Assembly (NCBI RefSeq): GCF_029962835.1 | Contig: NC_080581.1 | Span: forward strand, 21,714,001-21,778,000 | Direction of reading: 5' to 3' | Source: Magnolia sinica | Taxonomy: Eukaryota; Streptophyta; Magnoliopsida; Magnoliales; Magnoliaceae | Length of the DNA: 64,000 bases | In this document: one piece after another, positions 1-11,189 of the stretch | Layout of the letters: every line of letters starts with the position of its first letter | How positions within the stretch are numbered: position 1 is the first letter of the stretch | Translations under genes and position numbers: made by a program | Notes under the pieces: model-generated | What the model saw: only the letters and a program-made list of their open reading frames with translations | Told to the model about the DNA's origin: nothing | The model's database searches: none

Positions 1-5
1 AGGAG

Positions 6-660
6 GTGAAGTTCCTTGGTCACATGGTGACGAGGGAGGGTGTCGCAGTGGACCCCTTGAAGATTGATGCAGTGCGTCAGTGGGGCCAGCCCACGAATGC
101 GTCCGTGATCTGCAGTTTTCTTGGCTTGGCAGGATATTATCGACGCTTTATTGAGGGATTCTCCCGTATCGCAGCACCACTGACCAGGTTGACCCGGAAG
201 GGCGAAGAGTTTGTGTGGGGTGATGCCTGTGAGTAGGCATTTATGGAGCTGAAGGACCACCTCATGTTCGCTCCTATCCTCACTCTTCCCTTTGGGAGTG
301 AAGGATTCGTTATATTTACCAATGCTTCGCATGTGGGTTTGGGTGCTGTCATGATGCAACATGGGAAGCTGGTAGCTTATGTGTCTCGTCAGCTCAAGGT
401 CCATGAGTTGAACTACCCCACGCATGATTTGGAGTTGGTATTAGTCATCTTAGCACTGAAGGTGTGGATGCACTATCTCTATGGGGTCAGGTTCGAGCTC
501 TTCTCTGACCACAAGAGCTTGAAGTATTTCTTCTCACAGTCTGAGTTGAACATGCAGTAGAGACGTTGGATGGAGCTCTTGAAGGACTACGATTTTGATC
601 TTCAGTACCACTCGGGCAAGGCGAACGTGGTGGCGGATGCCCTTAGCCGTCAACCATAAG
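6..660 (+). pseudogene. Ty3/gypsy (Tekay-like) reverse transcriptase C-terminus and RNase H, decayed
   Basis: This is the C-terminal part of a gypsy reverse transcriptase (FLGHMVT, SFLGLAGYYRRFIEGFS) followed by RNase H, cut by the window edge. RNase H landmarks are [29 protein letters not shown] and NVVADALSR. Two in-frame stops interrupt it (TAG after WGDACE, TAG after ELNMQ). The first RNase H catalytic aspartate (normally FTDAS) reads Asn here, so the enzyme would be dead even without the stops. The GYYRRFIEGFS wording fits the Tekay/Del chromovirus lineage; the lineage is inferred from memory of family motifs. Confidence 0.9.
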
Positions 661-899
661 GCTTGGTGGCGCACATGATGATTCGACAGTGGAAGATGCT
701 TGAGGATATGTCATCATTCAATTTCGAGATCGGCTTGTAGTCTTATATTGTGTAGTTATCGAGCCTCTCAATTCAACCCTCTCTTGTTGTAAGGGTGATC
801 CAGGCTCAGCAGGCAGATGAGTCATTGTAGAGTTATCCGGCAGAGGCAGTATCTGAGAGTCAATCAGATTGGCAGATTGGTTCTGATGGTAGACTTCTC

Positions 900-1735
900 T
901 TCAGAGGCCAGTTATGTGTCCCAGATGTTTAAGAGTTGCACAAAGATCTTAGACCAAGGCACATGAATGAGGTTTTCTGTCCACCTTAGCTCGACAAAGA
1001 TGTATTGTGATATGAAGATGTAGTATTTTTGGGCAGAGATGAAGCAAAAGATCGCCAGTTTTATAGCTAGGTGTGACACCTGCCAGCGTGTCAAAGCTGA
1101 TCATCAGAGACCCACTGGTCTATTATAACTATTGAGCTTCTTGTCGTAAAAGTGGGAGCACGTATCCATCAATTTTATCATGGGCTTGCCGAGGACTTAG
1201 TGCGGTCATGACGCTATCTGGGTTGTCATGGATCTTCTAACAAAGTCAGCACATTTTCTCGTGATTCGTGTGATTTGGCCTTTGGACCAGATTACCAGAT
1301 TGTTTATTGATGAGATTGTAAGACTACATGGTGTTCTGGTTTCGATCATTTCTGACCGAGACTCGAGGTTCACATCTTAGTTTTGAAGGAGCTTTCAAAG
1401 GGCAATGGGGTTTGCCTCATAGTTCAGTACCGCGTATCATCCACATACCAATGGGCAGACCGAGAGGGTTAACAAGATTCTTGAGGATATGCTTAGATCT
1501 TACGTGATCGACTCTCAGGTAAATGGGATGAGCATTTGCGATTGGCTGAGTTCACATATAATAACAGCTATCGAGCGACTATCGGTATGGTTCCCTTTGA
1601 GGCCTTGTATAGCAGGCCATATAAATCTCCTAGTTGTTGTGCCGAGGTTGAAGAGCACCGTCTCCTAGGTTTCGAGCTTGTGCAACAAACGTCAGAGGTT
1701 ATTGACATCATCAGACAGGATGTACACAACTTGTA
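900..1735 (+). pseudogene. Tekay-like integrase core, decayed
   Basis: This continues the gypsy pol. Integrase signatures are spread over several frames: WVVMDLLTKSAHFL, LHGVLVSIISDRDSRFTS, STAYHPHTNGQTERVNKILED and LAEFTYNNSYRATIGMVPFE. The second Asp (ISDRDSRF) and the Glu (GQTERVN) of the DDE triad are present. The first Asp, normally in a SMDFVSGLP-type motif, reads Asn (SINFIMGLP). Several in-frame stops and at least one frame change separate the pieces. Between the RNase H end and this domain (661-900) there is only linker sequence with stops. Confidence 0.85.
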
Positions 1736-1773
1736 GTCGGTATAAGAGTTTCGCTAATCGCTAGCGTTGTCCC

Positions 1774-2130
1774 TTGGAATTCGCTGTTAGGGACAGAGTG
1801 TATCTCAAGGTCTCGCCCATGAAGGGTATGGTTCGATTTGAAGTGAAGAGAAACATTGCCTTGAGATTTATTGTACCTTTTGAGATCACTGGGCACATTG
1901 GCACCGTGGCCTATAGGCTTGCCTTACCTTCTCAGTTGTCTATCATTCACAACGTTTTCCATGTTTTGATGTTACGGAAGTATGGGTCAAGTACTGTTCC
2001 CGTGATTGATTGACAGCCTCTCAAGATCCGTAAGGATGCTTCCTCCATTGAGCAACTAGTTCGCATCCTTGATCGGAAGGAGGAGGCTAAGATTATAGAG
2101 TGTTATCCCCATCTTTTTATAGATTGATTG
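1774..2130 (+). pseudogene. Tekay-like integrase C-terminus with chromodomain remnant
   Basis: The readable stretch contains RDRVYLKVSPMKGMVRF, GTVAYRLALPSQLSIIHNVF and HVLMLRKYG, the usual integrase GPF/GPY-type tail of chromoviruses. After a stop the frame reads LVRILDRKEEAKIIECYP. The LVRILDRKE part is the usual start of the Tekay chromodomain, but the aromatic cage and the rest of the fold are missing. Just downstream comes the polypurine tract, so this is the true 3' end of the coding region. Confidence 0.75.
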
Positions 2131-2245
2131 TGCTTGTATCATGCTTTATATTATATTGATTGATATATCTATATATGCAAGGCCATGTTTTCTCTTCCTT
2201 TTTTTGTTCTCTGTGATAGTAAATTTCGAGGACGAAATTTTTATT

Positions 2246-2258
2246 AGGAGGGGAGAGC
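2246..2258 (+). other. Polypurine tract of Tekay-like element
   Basis: A purine run (AGGAGGGGAGAG) sits directly before TGTTAGGCC, with the usual upstream TTTCGAGGACGAAAT phrase of these elements. It is the plus-strand primer site for retrotransposon cDNA synthesis and fixes the LTR start at 2259. Confidence 0.75.
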
Positions 2259-2900
2259 TGTTAGGCCTGTGTCTTCATTTCTTATGATCCCATGATCCAC
2301 CCTACCAAATTCTAGCAACTTGCGACCCGTAGATAGCATTTGCTCGCGACCCTAACTCATATCATATAAACTCGAGTCGATTCAACCCAAGACCCATGCC
2401 ATTGCGACCGTACCTTCACTGAAGTTTCGACGTCATGACTCGTGCACCAATCCGACACTTAGATCATAATATGTGGCTTGTGCATTATAATGGCCGTGGA
2501 CCGCATGTTGCGAGACCCACCTATCCAGATATCATGTTTCCCTAGCAAGTAATCATGATGGTGACATCACCCTAGCCTACTTCGGGTAGAATGATGTCAC
2601 CCTATCCCATGATTACTTACAAGCAATGATTCCTTTCTCTTCCCCATGACTTACACAAGTCATCATTACCTTACAACAATCATTTCCTTTCTCCCTCTTA
2701 TCTCTCTCTCTCTCTTTCTCCCATTCTCCATTGCTAGAGGATGCTTGGACCTAAATGGAATGTAAAATGAGTATTACTTTTGCCTATGAATAATCATATA
2801 ATTGAATGAGTTAAGTATATAATATATGAGTTACGACTTGAAACTTGGACATGAGGGTGCACAATTTGTACTTGAATTTCAGGGTGTGATAGTTCATACC
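2259..2900 (+). repeat. 3' LTR (start certain, end uncertain) of Tekay-like element
   Basis: It begins TGTTAGGCCTG right after the polypurine tract. A CT-rich run (TCTCTCTC) lies near 2700. No second LTR copy of this family is in the window, so the 3' limit cannot be set by comparison; about 2900 is a guess based on the change of sequence character. Confidence 0.5.
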
Positions 2901-3720
2901 CCTCAATTATTTCATATAGTGTAAGAAACTCTCAACGTGATACCTTCATGATATAACACCCAATGTGCTTATCTCTTACGCGCACAGACAATGGATAAAC
3001 CTAACACCAAGAGCTAGTGTTTTGTATGCCTAGTTAAAGAAAAAGGAAAAGATTATTATTATTTTTAAATTCTATATGGGACACTTGCTGTGGGAATGAG
3101 ATTGTGTTTAAAAAACCAGGAAACAATCCTTTATGTAGACATAGGGAGTGGTCCTTATAAAAAGGGTCTCATTCGTGAATGGTTAGACCTTTTCAGTTGC
3201 AATGATGGGCCAAAGCATTAATTATGAAACATGTTTCTCACCATGAAAATGATCCAATCATTATTGGCTCATTACGTGACACATTGCACAATAACTTATA
3301 ATCAAAATATGGACATTTTCTTTCATAAGAGAGAATACTCTTGTAGGTAGTTTCAATGGTTCACTTCTCTCCTTTAATTTCTTAAGAAGTTTTACGAATC
3401 AGTGGGTTTTATGGCATCCTTTCCAATGCTTTTCCACTCTCGTGTCTTCTACCTTTTTCATTGAAATGACAAAACAATAGTGTTTTCGCTGCTCTTATAT
3501 TTTAGTGGCTATATGAGGTGGCTTGAAATAAACACTTCTATATGTTTGTACTATTCCTCATTGACATTTGAGGTGGTCTAAAGACATGTAGTCCAATTTT
3601 TAATAGCTATTCCTCACAACAATCCAAAGGCTTGAGTGGTATACACTTTGCTGTGCTCATGCAATGTCAAGAAATATAGTTCCATGATTTTTTTGGCTTT
3701 CCATAGTGCATAACTCAACA
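2900..3720 (+). other. Non-coding stretch, possible copia 5' LTR end with degenerate Met-tRNA primer site
   Basis: No coding signal was seen. Near the right end, 3723-3730 reads TGGTATCA, the core of the initiator-Met tRNA primer-binding site of copia elements, after ATAACTCAACA. The following bases diverge from the usual GAGC. It may be the end of an old plus-strand LTR; the evidence is weak. Confidence 0.3.
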
Positions 3721-3839
3721 AGTGGTATCAAAATCAAGTATGTTTCACAATTCAATTGTTTGAATAAGAAATGTTCACTAAGTAGTACTTTATTTCATAA
3801 AAAACAGTGCTTTAAATCAATCCATGGTTAATCGTGATA

Positions 3840-4276
3840 TACTTATATTGCGGAATTAACGGATCGTCTATGCATTAACAATGGAGATTCAAAATCATAA
3901 ACTGAAAGCATACCTGATTGGGAAGACATTCCGCCGATAGGAATCTTGATTTTCCGCACCTTACACCTTTAGGAGAACCTTCAATGGAACTAGGGTTTTC
4001 TCTCTTGTATTGGTGAGGGGACCAAGACATCTATATACATAAGAAAGAGGGCCACAAGCTTACCCATCACACTTCTCCCTCTAGGGTCTCCACACCGTAG
4101 GTTTCCATATCTAGCTTAATAATCGAGTATAGGAACAATGGTTCAAGCGTCCCGCCCCAAACCTATATACAATGATCAAAACTATAGTGGGGCCCATTGA
4201 ATCGCTCAATCTGAATAATCCAACGGTCAAATTTAAATCGATGATCATATGTGGCCCACCTGATAGGAGTCTTACA
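3840..4276 (-). repeat. 3' LTR of minus-strand copia element
   Basis: Read on the minus strand it begins TGTAAGACTCC directly after a purine run and contains a TATA-like motif (plus-strand CTATATACAT at 4031-4040) in the expected place. The distal end (about 3840) is uncertain. It belongs with the copia RNase H remnant just to its right. Confidence 0.55.
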
Positions 4277-4290
4277 TTCTCCCCTTAGGC
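4277..4290 (-). other. Polypurine tract of minus-strand copia element
   Basis: On the minus strand this reads CCTAAGGGGAGAA immediately before TGTAAGAC, which sets the LTR boundary. Between it and the RNase H stop (4291-4787) I see only non-coding internal sequence. Confidence 0.6.
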
Positions 4291-4787
4291 TACACTGATC
4301 TTTGAAGGAAAAAAATATTTTATTTTAATTGTGAAAACAGTTTAAAAAAATGTATTTGCTTTCAAAAGTTCCTAATGGGTGCCCTATTGAATTTCAAAAC
4401 AATACCGTTGGATAATTATGAGCAACGCTTGTCAGATCTGGTCCATCAAGACTATAGATATTGAATCGTGGTAGTCAGCATAACATTTATACATTTCGAA
4501 GTGTGAAGAATTACGGTAATGAATACCAATAGCCTCAGTGACATGGATCAAGGATATATGTTGTGGTATGAAGATCGCACATTTAATGTGATCATGCATG
4601 CCTATCTTCAAGTGGTCCATCTGAACGTGTCACCAAGACACAAACCAAAGTCTTGCTTACTCAAAACTAAAAGTGCACACTGAAGGAGAAGCAAGATATA
4701 AACTGAATAGCAGAATCATCAATGCATATAAAAGAGATCTCTGAAATTTCTGTACATAATCGAATCAAAACTGAAAAAAAACTCTCA

Positions 4788-4912
4788 CTACTGAAATACA
4801 TCCTTGGGATCTACAACTCCCATAGACGTCACATGTTCCTTAAATAGCGTAATAGGAAGACCTTTAGTGAGAGGATCCACTATCATCTTGTAAGTGTTGT
4901 GTTGTATATTAA
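4788..4912 (-). pseudogene. Copia RNase H C-terminal fragment
   Basis: On the minus strand this reads MIVDPLTKGLP, LFKEHVTSMGV and a stop shortly after. This is the standard end of a Ty1/copia pol polyprotein of the Tork/TAR type. It is cut off abruptly at about 4912, where the SIRE-like LTR begins, so the rest of this element was lost or replaced by the SIRE insertion. Confidence 0.8.
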
Positions 4913-4920
4913 GCACCCTT

Positions 4921-5115
4921 TGTTGTCAAATTTTATTGAGACAAACCACTTTAGAATGATGGACTTGTTCAAAGATGGAAAGTTCACCATCAAGTGAAGA
5001 ATGATGGAAAGTTGACCTTCATATGAAGATGTGCTACAACGCTCAAGGCCAAGTTCAAGTGCTACTTTAAGTTCAAGTACAAAACCAAGTTCAAGTGCTA
5101 CTTCTAGTTCAAGTG
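4921..5115 (+). repeat. 5' LTR of SIRE-like element, left piece
   Basis: TGTTGTCAAATTTT matches ATTGTCAAATTTTG near the start of the 3' LTR (12857), and both copies have the CAAGTTCAAG-rich stretch. The first ~28 bases present in the 3' LTR are missing, and most of the LTR middle, including its palindrome cluster, is absent here. Confidence 0.65.
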
Positions 5116-5724
5116 CAAGTTGTTCACAACCCCAAGTGTAGGGTCGCGATGTAGTAATTATCTTGGTAAGACCGAGGTCGAATCCATAAGAACTGAACCT
5201 TGTACATATTCTGAAAGTAACCAGAACTAGAACTAGAAGAAGATGTAATCTAAATCAAGAGGATGTAGGAGAATAATGGTGAATTATTTAACTAAAACTT
5301 GTAAAATTCAAAGGTGGGAAACTAAGGTTTCTAAGGATCCACTTGTAGATATTAGGGAGATCTATGCTTGGTTCACAAACACAACTGGAATCAGAGTCCC
5401 ATCTTCATCCAATTGAAAGATAATTCATTAAAAATCAAATATGAACTTCCTTTGATCTAATTTTCAATGAATGATAGGTATGAGAACTAGAAGTAACTCC
5501 ATCACTAAACCATGCCCATGAGACAAAGCAAACAACAAAATTTTACTAATCCATAACCAATCTGAGAGAATTATGAAATTCAGGGAGGGTTCCATCATCC
5601 AACCATGCCCAGGAGATAATGATGAACAACAAGATTTCCCAAAATCACAAATCTCAATAATGAAAAGAACATACCCAAAGCTTTCGCAGATCCATTGTAA
5701 TTTTAGTCACAATAAACCATTAAA
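5116..5724. repeat. Foreign insert or rearrangement inside the SIRE 5' LTR
   Basis: This segment has no counterpart in the 3' LTR. It carries GAGGTCGAATCCATAAGAAC, a phrase resembling the GGGTCGATCCCACAAGGAG seen near 62820, which is common in plant retroelement non-coding regions. It holds a duplicated phrase, CCATGCCCATGAGA and CCATGCCCAGGAGA, near 5510 and 5603. No gene is seen; the ORF at 5573-5773 crosses the junction and has no recognisable domain. Confidence 0.5.
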
Positions 5725-6001
5725 AACTATTCCTTTGTATTGGTTTGGGATTTTGATTCACAGACCGTTCTAAAAATCAGGTTGTCCTACCATAAGCCAT
5801 TGGTTTTTGGTGTAAGTTTGTCCTTGGAACAACATCTGTATCAACCTCTCAATACTTATGCATTTGAGGTTGCTATTCATTTCTGCTATTTGAATTGATA
5901 AGTGCTATCATTGTTTATTTCTTTGTTATTCCGCATTTATATTTTTAATTTGGCATAGTCCTATTCACCCCCCCTCTAGGACTCTTTGCTCGGCCTTTTC
6001 A
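5725..6001 (+). repeat. 5' LTR of SIRE-like element, right end
   Basis: It aligns closely along its length to 14415-14681 of the 3' LTR (TGTATTGGTTTGGGATTTTG, GGTTGCTATTCATTTCTGC, CTCGGCCTTTT). It ends just before the primer-binding site. A CACCCCCCCTCTAGG stretch here is replaced in the 3' LTR by a copy of the nearby TTTGAATTGATAAG phrase. Confidence 0.85.
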
Positions 6002-6003
6002 AG

Positions 6004-6015
6004 TGGTATTAGAGC
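6004..6015 (+). other. Primer-binding site, initiator Met-tRNA
   Basis: TGGTATTAGAGC matches the copia consensus TGGTATCAGAGC at 11 of 12 positions and lies 2 bases after the LTR end, where minus-strand synthesis is primed. Confidence 0.85.
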
Positions 6016-6081
6016 CTAATAGCTCATTTTATTTTTGTTATTTGGATTAAATTCCTGAGCTAACCGATCTGAGCTTTTTAA

Positions 6082-7660
6082 GATGTCAAATTTTGATAGC
6101 CTTTCAGTCACTAGGCCTTCACCATTTGATGGCTCTAATTATGCCTATTAGAAAGCCAGAATGAGGATTTTTTTAAAAAAAAATCCATGGATGAGAGCGT
6201 GTGGCAAGCTACAATGACAAATTGGACCCCTCCTACCATTGAAGTAACTAGTACTGATGGATCTGTAACTGTAAAAGTTTCACCTCATTTTACCTGGACC
6301 AATATTCAGAAAAGTGAGAGTAGTGCCAATGCAAAGGCTCTAAATGCAATTACTTACGCACTATCGCTAGATGAATTCAAGAGAATTATATCCTGTGAAA
6401 TTGCAAAGCTAGCCTAGGATATTTTAGAAATAACACACGAGGGTACAACAATTGTCAAGAAATCTAAAGTTCAAATCCTCACAACCAAATTTGAGGAAAT
6501 ACATATGGAAGAAAGTGAAACTTTCATCGACCTCTATATAAGATTGAATGACATTGTCAACTCTATGTGGGGTCTTGGTAATAGGATCCCAGAAAGTAAA
6601 CTCTGTGCAAAGATACTGTGCTCATTACCTGAACGGTTCAATTCTAAAGTGACCACGATACAGGAACTTCGTGATACGGATAATATAAGGGTCGAAGAGT
6701 TAATTGGGTCTCTTCAAACCTATAAATTAAATTTTAAGGCACATAAAGGTAAGTCAATCACCCTGAAGTCTTCTAAAATTATTTCTCATGAAAATAGTAA
6801 TGAGTCTGATTTATAAATTTCTGAAGATGATATGACTCTTTTAGCTAAAAAGTATTACAAGATTTTTAAAAGTAAAAAGTAGGTTGATTTACAAAAACCT
6901 ATTGAAAAGAAAAAACCTAGATCGAAGAATTGAAAATCTTTAAAAAACACCTAATGTTTCAACTGCCATGAATTCGGGCATCTAGTAAACAAATGTCCTA
7001 AGAAGGACATGTCAAAAAAGAAAGGTATGTTGGCTATATGGGATGAATCTTCCTGCTCTGAAGTTTCTTCTGAGTCAAATGATTCTGAAACCGAGTTGGC
7101 TAATGATGTTAAAGCCCTAATGACTCTAGCTAAGTTTACTTTCTCAGATAATGATGATTCAACCGGTGAAGAAAATCTGAATAGTGATAATGAAAATGAA
7201 GAAGGCCTTCAAGATGCTTATGATGCCCTATATAGGGAAAGTTGTAAAATTGTTGTAAAGTTAAAACTTCAGAAAGAAAATTTTTTAAAACTAAAAGAGA
7301 AATTTGATAATCTAATCTTAGAAAAATCACACGTTTCAGATTGCTTTGAAAAAACAGTGCGACTTAGATTTCAAAACGTCCCAAGTTGAACAATTAAAAT
7401 ATGAAAATGAAAAGCTAAAACTAGAAGTCTCTTCGCTTTTGAGTTTGAAGGACACATGGACGTATACCCAAGGTGATCCTAAATTAGAAAAACTTTTATC
7501 CGGATCTAGAAAATGTGGCGATCGATTTGGATTGGGCTATGATAAAAGTAATCCTCCTAAATATAAGAATACTCCACCTAAATTTGTTAAAGGGGAGTCT
7601 TCTAACTTAAAACGGAAAAGTCTGAATCAAAATAATTTTAAAAATTCTAAAACTTTTTAA
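6082..7660 (+). pseudogene. SIRE-like gag (UBN2-type capsid, zinc knuckle)
   Basis: The start ATG gives MSNFDSLSVTRPSPFDGSNY, a typical copia gag beginning. A Trp codon is replaced by TAG soon after, and another TAG follows at 6415. The capsid region (ESVWQATMTNWTPP, IYRL-like LYIRLNDIVNSMWGLG) stays in one frame. A CX2CX4HX4C zinc knuckle (CFNCHEFGHLVNKC) lies at 6955-6996. Further on is an acidic, Lys-rich coiled-coil stretch. The frame shifts by one base between 7345 and 7389. Gag would coat RNA in virus-like particles. Confidence 0.88.
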
Positions 7661-7858
7661 ACTTTTAAACCTAAAAGCAATCATATCAACTATAGAAATC
7701 AGAATCGTAATCCTTTGGCTGAAAAAATTGTTGACTTACTTAAGGAGATCTTAAAATCTAACTCAGTGGGTAAGACTTATAACAACTATAAACATAAGAA
7801 GACCAACTATACTCCTAAACCCAAACTAGTAATGAAATGAGTCCCTAAGGTTACCTGT

Positions 7859-8254
7859 TTGGTTGCCCACACCACTTTCAAAGCTTCGAGCTATTCAAAG
7901 TGGTACCTAGATAGTGGTTGCTCTAGACATATGACAGGTGACAAAGGTCTGTTCACCAGTTTTAAAGACATGACTGATGGTTCAGTCACATTCGGTGATG
8001 GTAGCAACTGCAAAATTGTTGGCCAAGGTAACCTCCCTCTATTTGAGAATGTTTTATATGTAAAAGGTTTAAAGCATAGTCTATTAAACATTTCTCAAAT
8101 ATGTGATAATAATCATAGTGTGAAATTCACCAACCAAGGGTGTGAAATTTTAAATAAGAATGGTTTTGTAATATTAACTGGTCGCAGAACTTCTGAGAAC
8201 TGCTACATTGTTTGTGATTCAAGCTCATCTACACTATCGTGTTACATGGTCTAA
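7859..8254 (+). pseudogene. SIRE-like aspartic protease and GAG-pre-integrase start
   Basis: WYLDSGCSRHMTG is the copia protease active site and the catalytic DSG is intact. LFENVLYVKGLKHSLLNIS follows, the usual linker to the pre-integrase domain. The frame is the same as the end of gag. A TAA codon at 8252 breaks it before the integrase zinc region. Confidence 0.9.
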
Positions 8255-9130
8255 ATCGATGAGACCGAATTATGGCATAAGCGCCTAGGACATGTACACT
8301 ACCGCAACTTGTATAGATTGAGGAAAAGAGAATTGGTAAGAGGTCTACCCAAAGTAAAGAAAGTGGATAAAATATATGGTGAGTGCCAAATTGGTAAACA
8401 AACCAGGAGTGCTCACAAAAAGGTGAACTCTAAAGCCACATCAAAACCACTTAAACTTCTCCACATGGATCTTATTGGACCAACTAGAACGGAGAGTCGA
8501 GGTGGCAAGAAGTATATTCTGGTGATTGTTGATGACTTTATCTGGTATACTTGGGTAGTCTTCTTAAGAGAGAAATCAGAAACTCTTGATGAAGTAAAAA
8601 GGGTACTTAAACGTATCCAATCTGAAAATGAATCACAAGTCACTAAGATCCATAGTGATCATGGTTCTGAGTTTGAAAATAGCAGCTTTGAGAAATTTTG
8701 CAATGATCAGGGAATATCACATGAATATTCTGTGCCCAAAACGCCACAACAAAATGGTGTAGTGGAAAGGAAAAATAGAGTGCTTCAAGAAATGACAAAT
8801 GTAATGCTAAATAGTATGAAGCTTCCTAAAAGTCTTTGGGCTGAAACGGTAAATACTGCTTGTTATATAATTAACCGTGTTTATACTAGAAAATCAAATA
8901 GTAAAATGACTTATGAAATGTGGTTTGATAAGAAGCCTACTGTCAAATACTTTCGAGTTTTCGGCAGCAAGTGCTACATTTTATGTGATTGAGAAAATCT
9001 GGGTAAATTTGAAACCAAAAGTGATGAAGAGATATTTTTAAGGTATGCTTTGAATAGTCGTGCATATCGGGTTCTTAACAAGAGGACTGGTGTAATTTAA
9101 CAGTCCATTAATGTGGTTATAGATGATCAT
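8255..9130 (+). pseudogene. SIRE-like integrase
   Basis: The pre-integrase zinc motif begins WHKRLGHVHYRNL and ends YGECQIGKQ; the first Cys of the usual CGEC pair is Tyr, so the zinc site is broken. The DDE catalytic core is readable over 227 codons: HMDLIGPTRTE, IHSDHGSEFEN and NGVVERKNR hold all three acidic residues. A TGA after SKCYILCD (8990) ends the open stretch; the following in-frame sequence (LGKFETKSDE, YRVLNKRTG) is the integrase tail. Confidence 0.9.
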
Positions 9131-9289
9131 TTGAATACACCTGTCTCAAGTTCTGAAAATGATAAAGTCTTTTTATTTGATAAACCAGACTCTTTATCTA
9201 GCCAAAATAACATTAAACTGAGGACAGTCAAAGACCATCCTTCTAACTAAATCCTTGAAAACCCTCTCACTAGTGTGCGCACTCATAAA

Positions 9290-10200
9290 CAATTAGAAGA
9301 TATGTGCAACTACATGTGCTTTACATCTCAGATAGAACTGACTAATGTAAAAGAATCCCTTACTAACGAAAATTGGATTGTAGCAATGCAACAAGAGCTC
9401 AATCAGTTTGTTAGAAATTATGTTTAGTACTTAGTTTTAAGACCAAAAGATAAACACATTATTAGAACAAAATAAATTTTTAAAAATAAGTCTGATAAAC
9501 TTAGAAATATTATCAGAAACAAGGCTAGGCTGGTTGTACAAGGGTACACTCAAATTGAAGGCATTGATTATGATGAGACCTTTGCCCCAGTAACTCGTCT
9601 TGAATCAATCAAACTATTTATATCCATTGTATGCTTTAAAAAATTCAAAATATACCAAATGAATGTAAAGAGTACGTTCTTAAATGGCGATTTGCTTGAA
9701 GAAGTATATGTTGAACAACCAACAACTTTTAAAGACCCTAAGCATGCTAATTATGTCTATCGCCTGAAAAGGGCACTCTATGGATTGAAACAAGCTCCCA
9801 GGGCATGGTACGAAAAGTTGACTAAGTTTTTACTAAATCATAACTTTATAATGAGAAGTGTTGATAAAATATTGTTTGTAAAGAAACATAATGATCACAT
9901 TCTAATAGTGTAAATCTATGTTGATGACATTATCTATGGATCTACTTGTGCTAACAAGACTGTCGAGTTTGCAGATCTTATGAAGTCTAAATTTGAAATG
10001 AGCATGGTTGGAGAACCAAACTATTTCCTAGGGTTGTAAGTCAAACAGCTCCTTGATGGTTTCTCTATCTCTCAAACCAAATATGATCTAAACTTAGTTA
10101 AAAAGTTCAGATTTGGGAGTGGGAAAATTTTTGATAATCCAATGAGTACTACTTTAAAACTCTTTATGGATTCAACAGGTAAGAGTGTGGATCCTAAGTT
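9290..10200 (+). pseudogene. SIRE-like reverse transcriptase
   Basis: The readable order is [83 protein letters not shown] and YVDDIIYGST. The catalytic YVDD is intact. TAG, TAA and TAA codons interrupt it (for example before YLVLRPKDKH, where copia proteins have Trp, and just before IYVDDI). Confidence 0.9.
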
Positions 10201-10736
10201 AATCGTAGTATGATAGGTAGTTTACTTTATTTAACTGTGAGCCGACCTGATATTGCTTTTAGCGTAGGAATTTGTGCTAGATATCAGTCGGACCCTAAAA
10301 AGTCACATCTGATTGTTGTTAAGCGCATTTTATGATATGTTGATAGTTCAATTAATCTTGGTCCCTGGTATCCACATGATATTATTGTGTAATTAGCTAA
10401 TTTCACAAATGTTGATTGGGATGGTAACAATGATGATCGTAAATCAACCAGCGGTGTTGTTTCTATGTCGGGAACTGTTTGGTTTCTTGGCAAAGTAAGA
10501 AACAAATTTCTGTATCGCTCTCCACAGCTGAGGCTAAATATATTGCTGCAGGCAATGCATGTACTCAGCTTATGTGGATGAAGAAAATGCTAAGTGATTA
10601 CGGAATTACGCAAGAATCCATGGTTTTATATTGTGATAATTCAAGCGCAATTAATATCTCTAAAAATCCAATTCAGCATTCAAGAACCAAGCATATTGAT
10701 ATGAAATTTGATCTTGGTATATGCCATATGAACTGA
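10201..10736 (+). pseudogene. SIRE-like RNase H
   Basis: IGSLLYLTVSRPDIAFSVG and the RNase H core follow RT. The frame changes near 10475, after which WQSKKQISVSLSTAEAKYIA, LYCDNSSAINISKNP and HSRTKHIDMKFD are read. Acidic residues in the TAEAKYIA and CDNSSAI motifs are present. The usual C-terminal HHFIR-type tail is replaced by an early stop at 10734. Confidence 0.88.
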
Positions 10737-10827
10737 TGTTTTGTGTCTATTTGTATCATAATGTATATATTTATTATTTTATAAATTTTAAAATTTAAAT
10801 AAGATGCAAAATTGCACATTTTCAGGG

Positions 10828-10905
10828 GTGCACGACCAGTCGAGTACACACTGGACCAGTCGTGGCTCGACCGGTCGAGTATGTACTTGACCAGTCGTGA
10901 ATCTC
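10828..10905 (+). repeat. Palindromic CGACC-(A/G)GTCG cluster, copy 1
   Basis: Four near-palindromes follow each other: CACGACCAGTCGAG, CTGGACCAGTCGTG, the perfect 14-bp palindrome CTCGACCGGTCGAG, and CTTGACCAGTCGTG. They lie just after the RNase H end and before the env-like region. The same motif forms a second cluster in the 3' LTR. Confidence 0.8.
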
Positions 10906-11189
10906 AGGTTTGGCCTATTATTTGGGAAAATCACTTTTTTTTTTCATTTAGTTCTTCTTCTCCAACAAGACCTACCACGACCGATCGAACCCATCTTCGA
11001 TTCCTTAATGGTTAGTGCATTATTTTCAATTTCCTTATATATTTAAGTCCTTTGCACTTCCTTTTCTTCATTTGTGTGGTTTATTTCAAGTTTTATGATT
11101 GTTTTGTGGATTTTCTATTAAAAAATCTGATGTACTAGAAACCCTTCTTGCCTCTTTTACAATGTTTTTATTCCTTGATTTTTTTGTTG

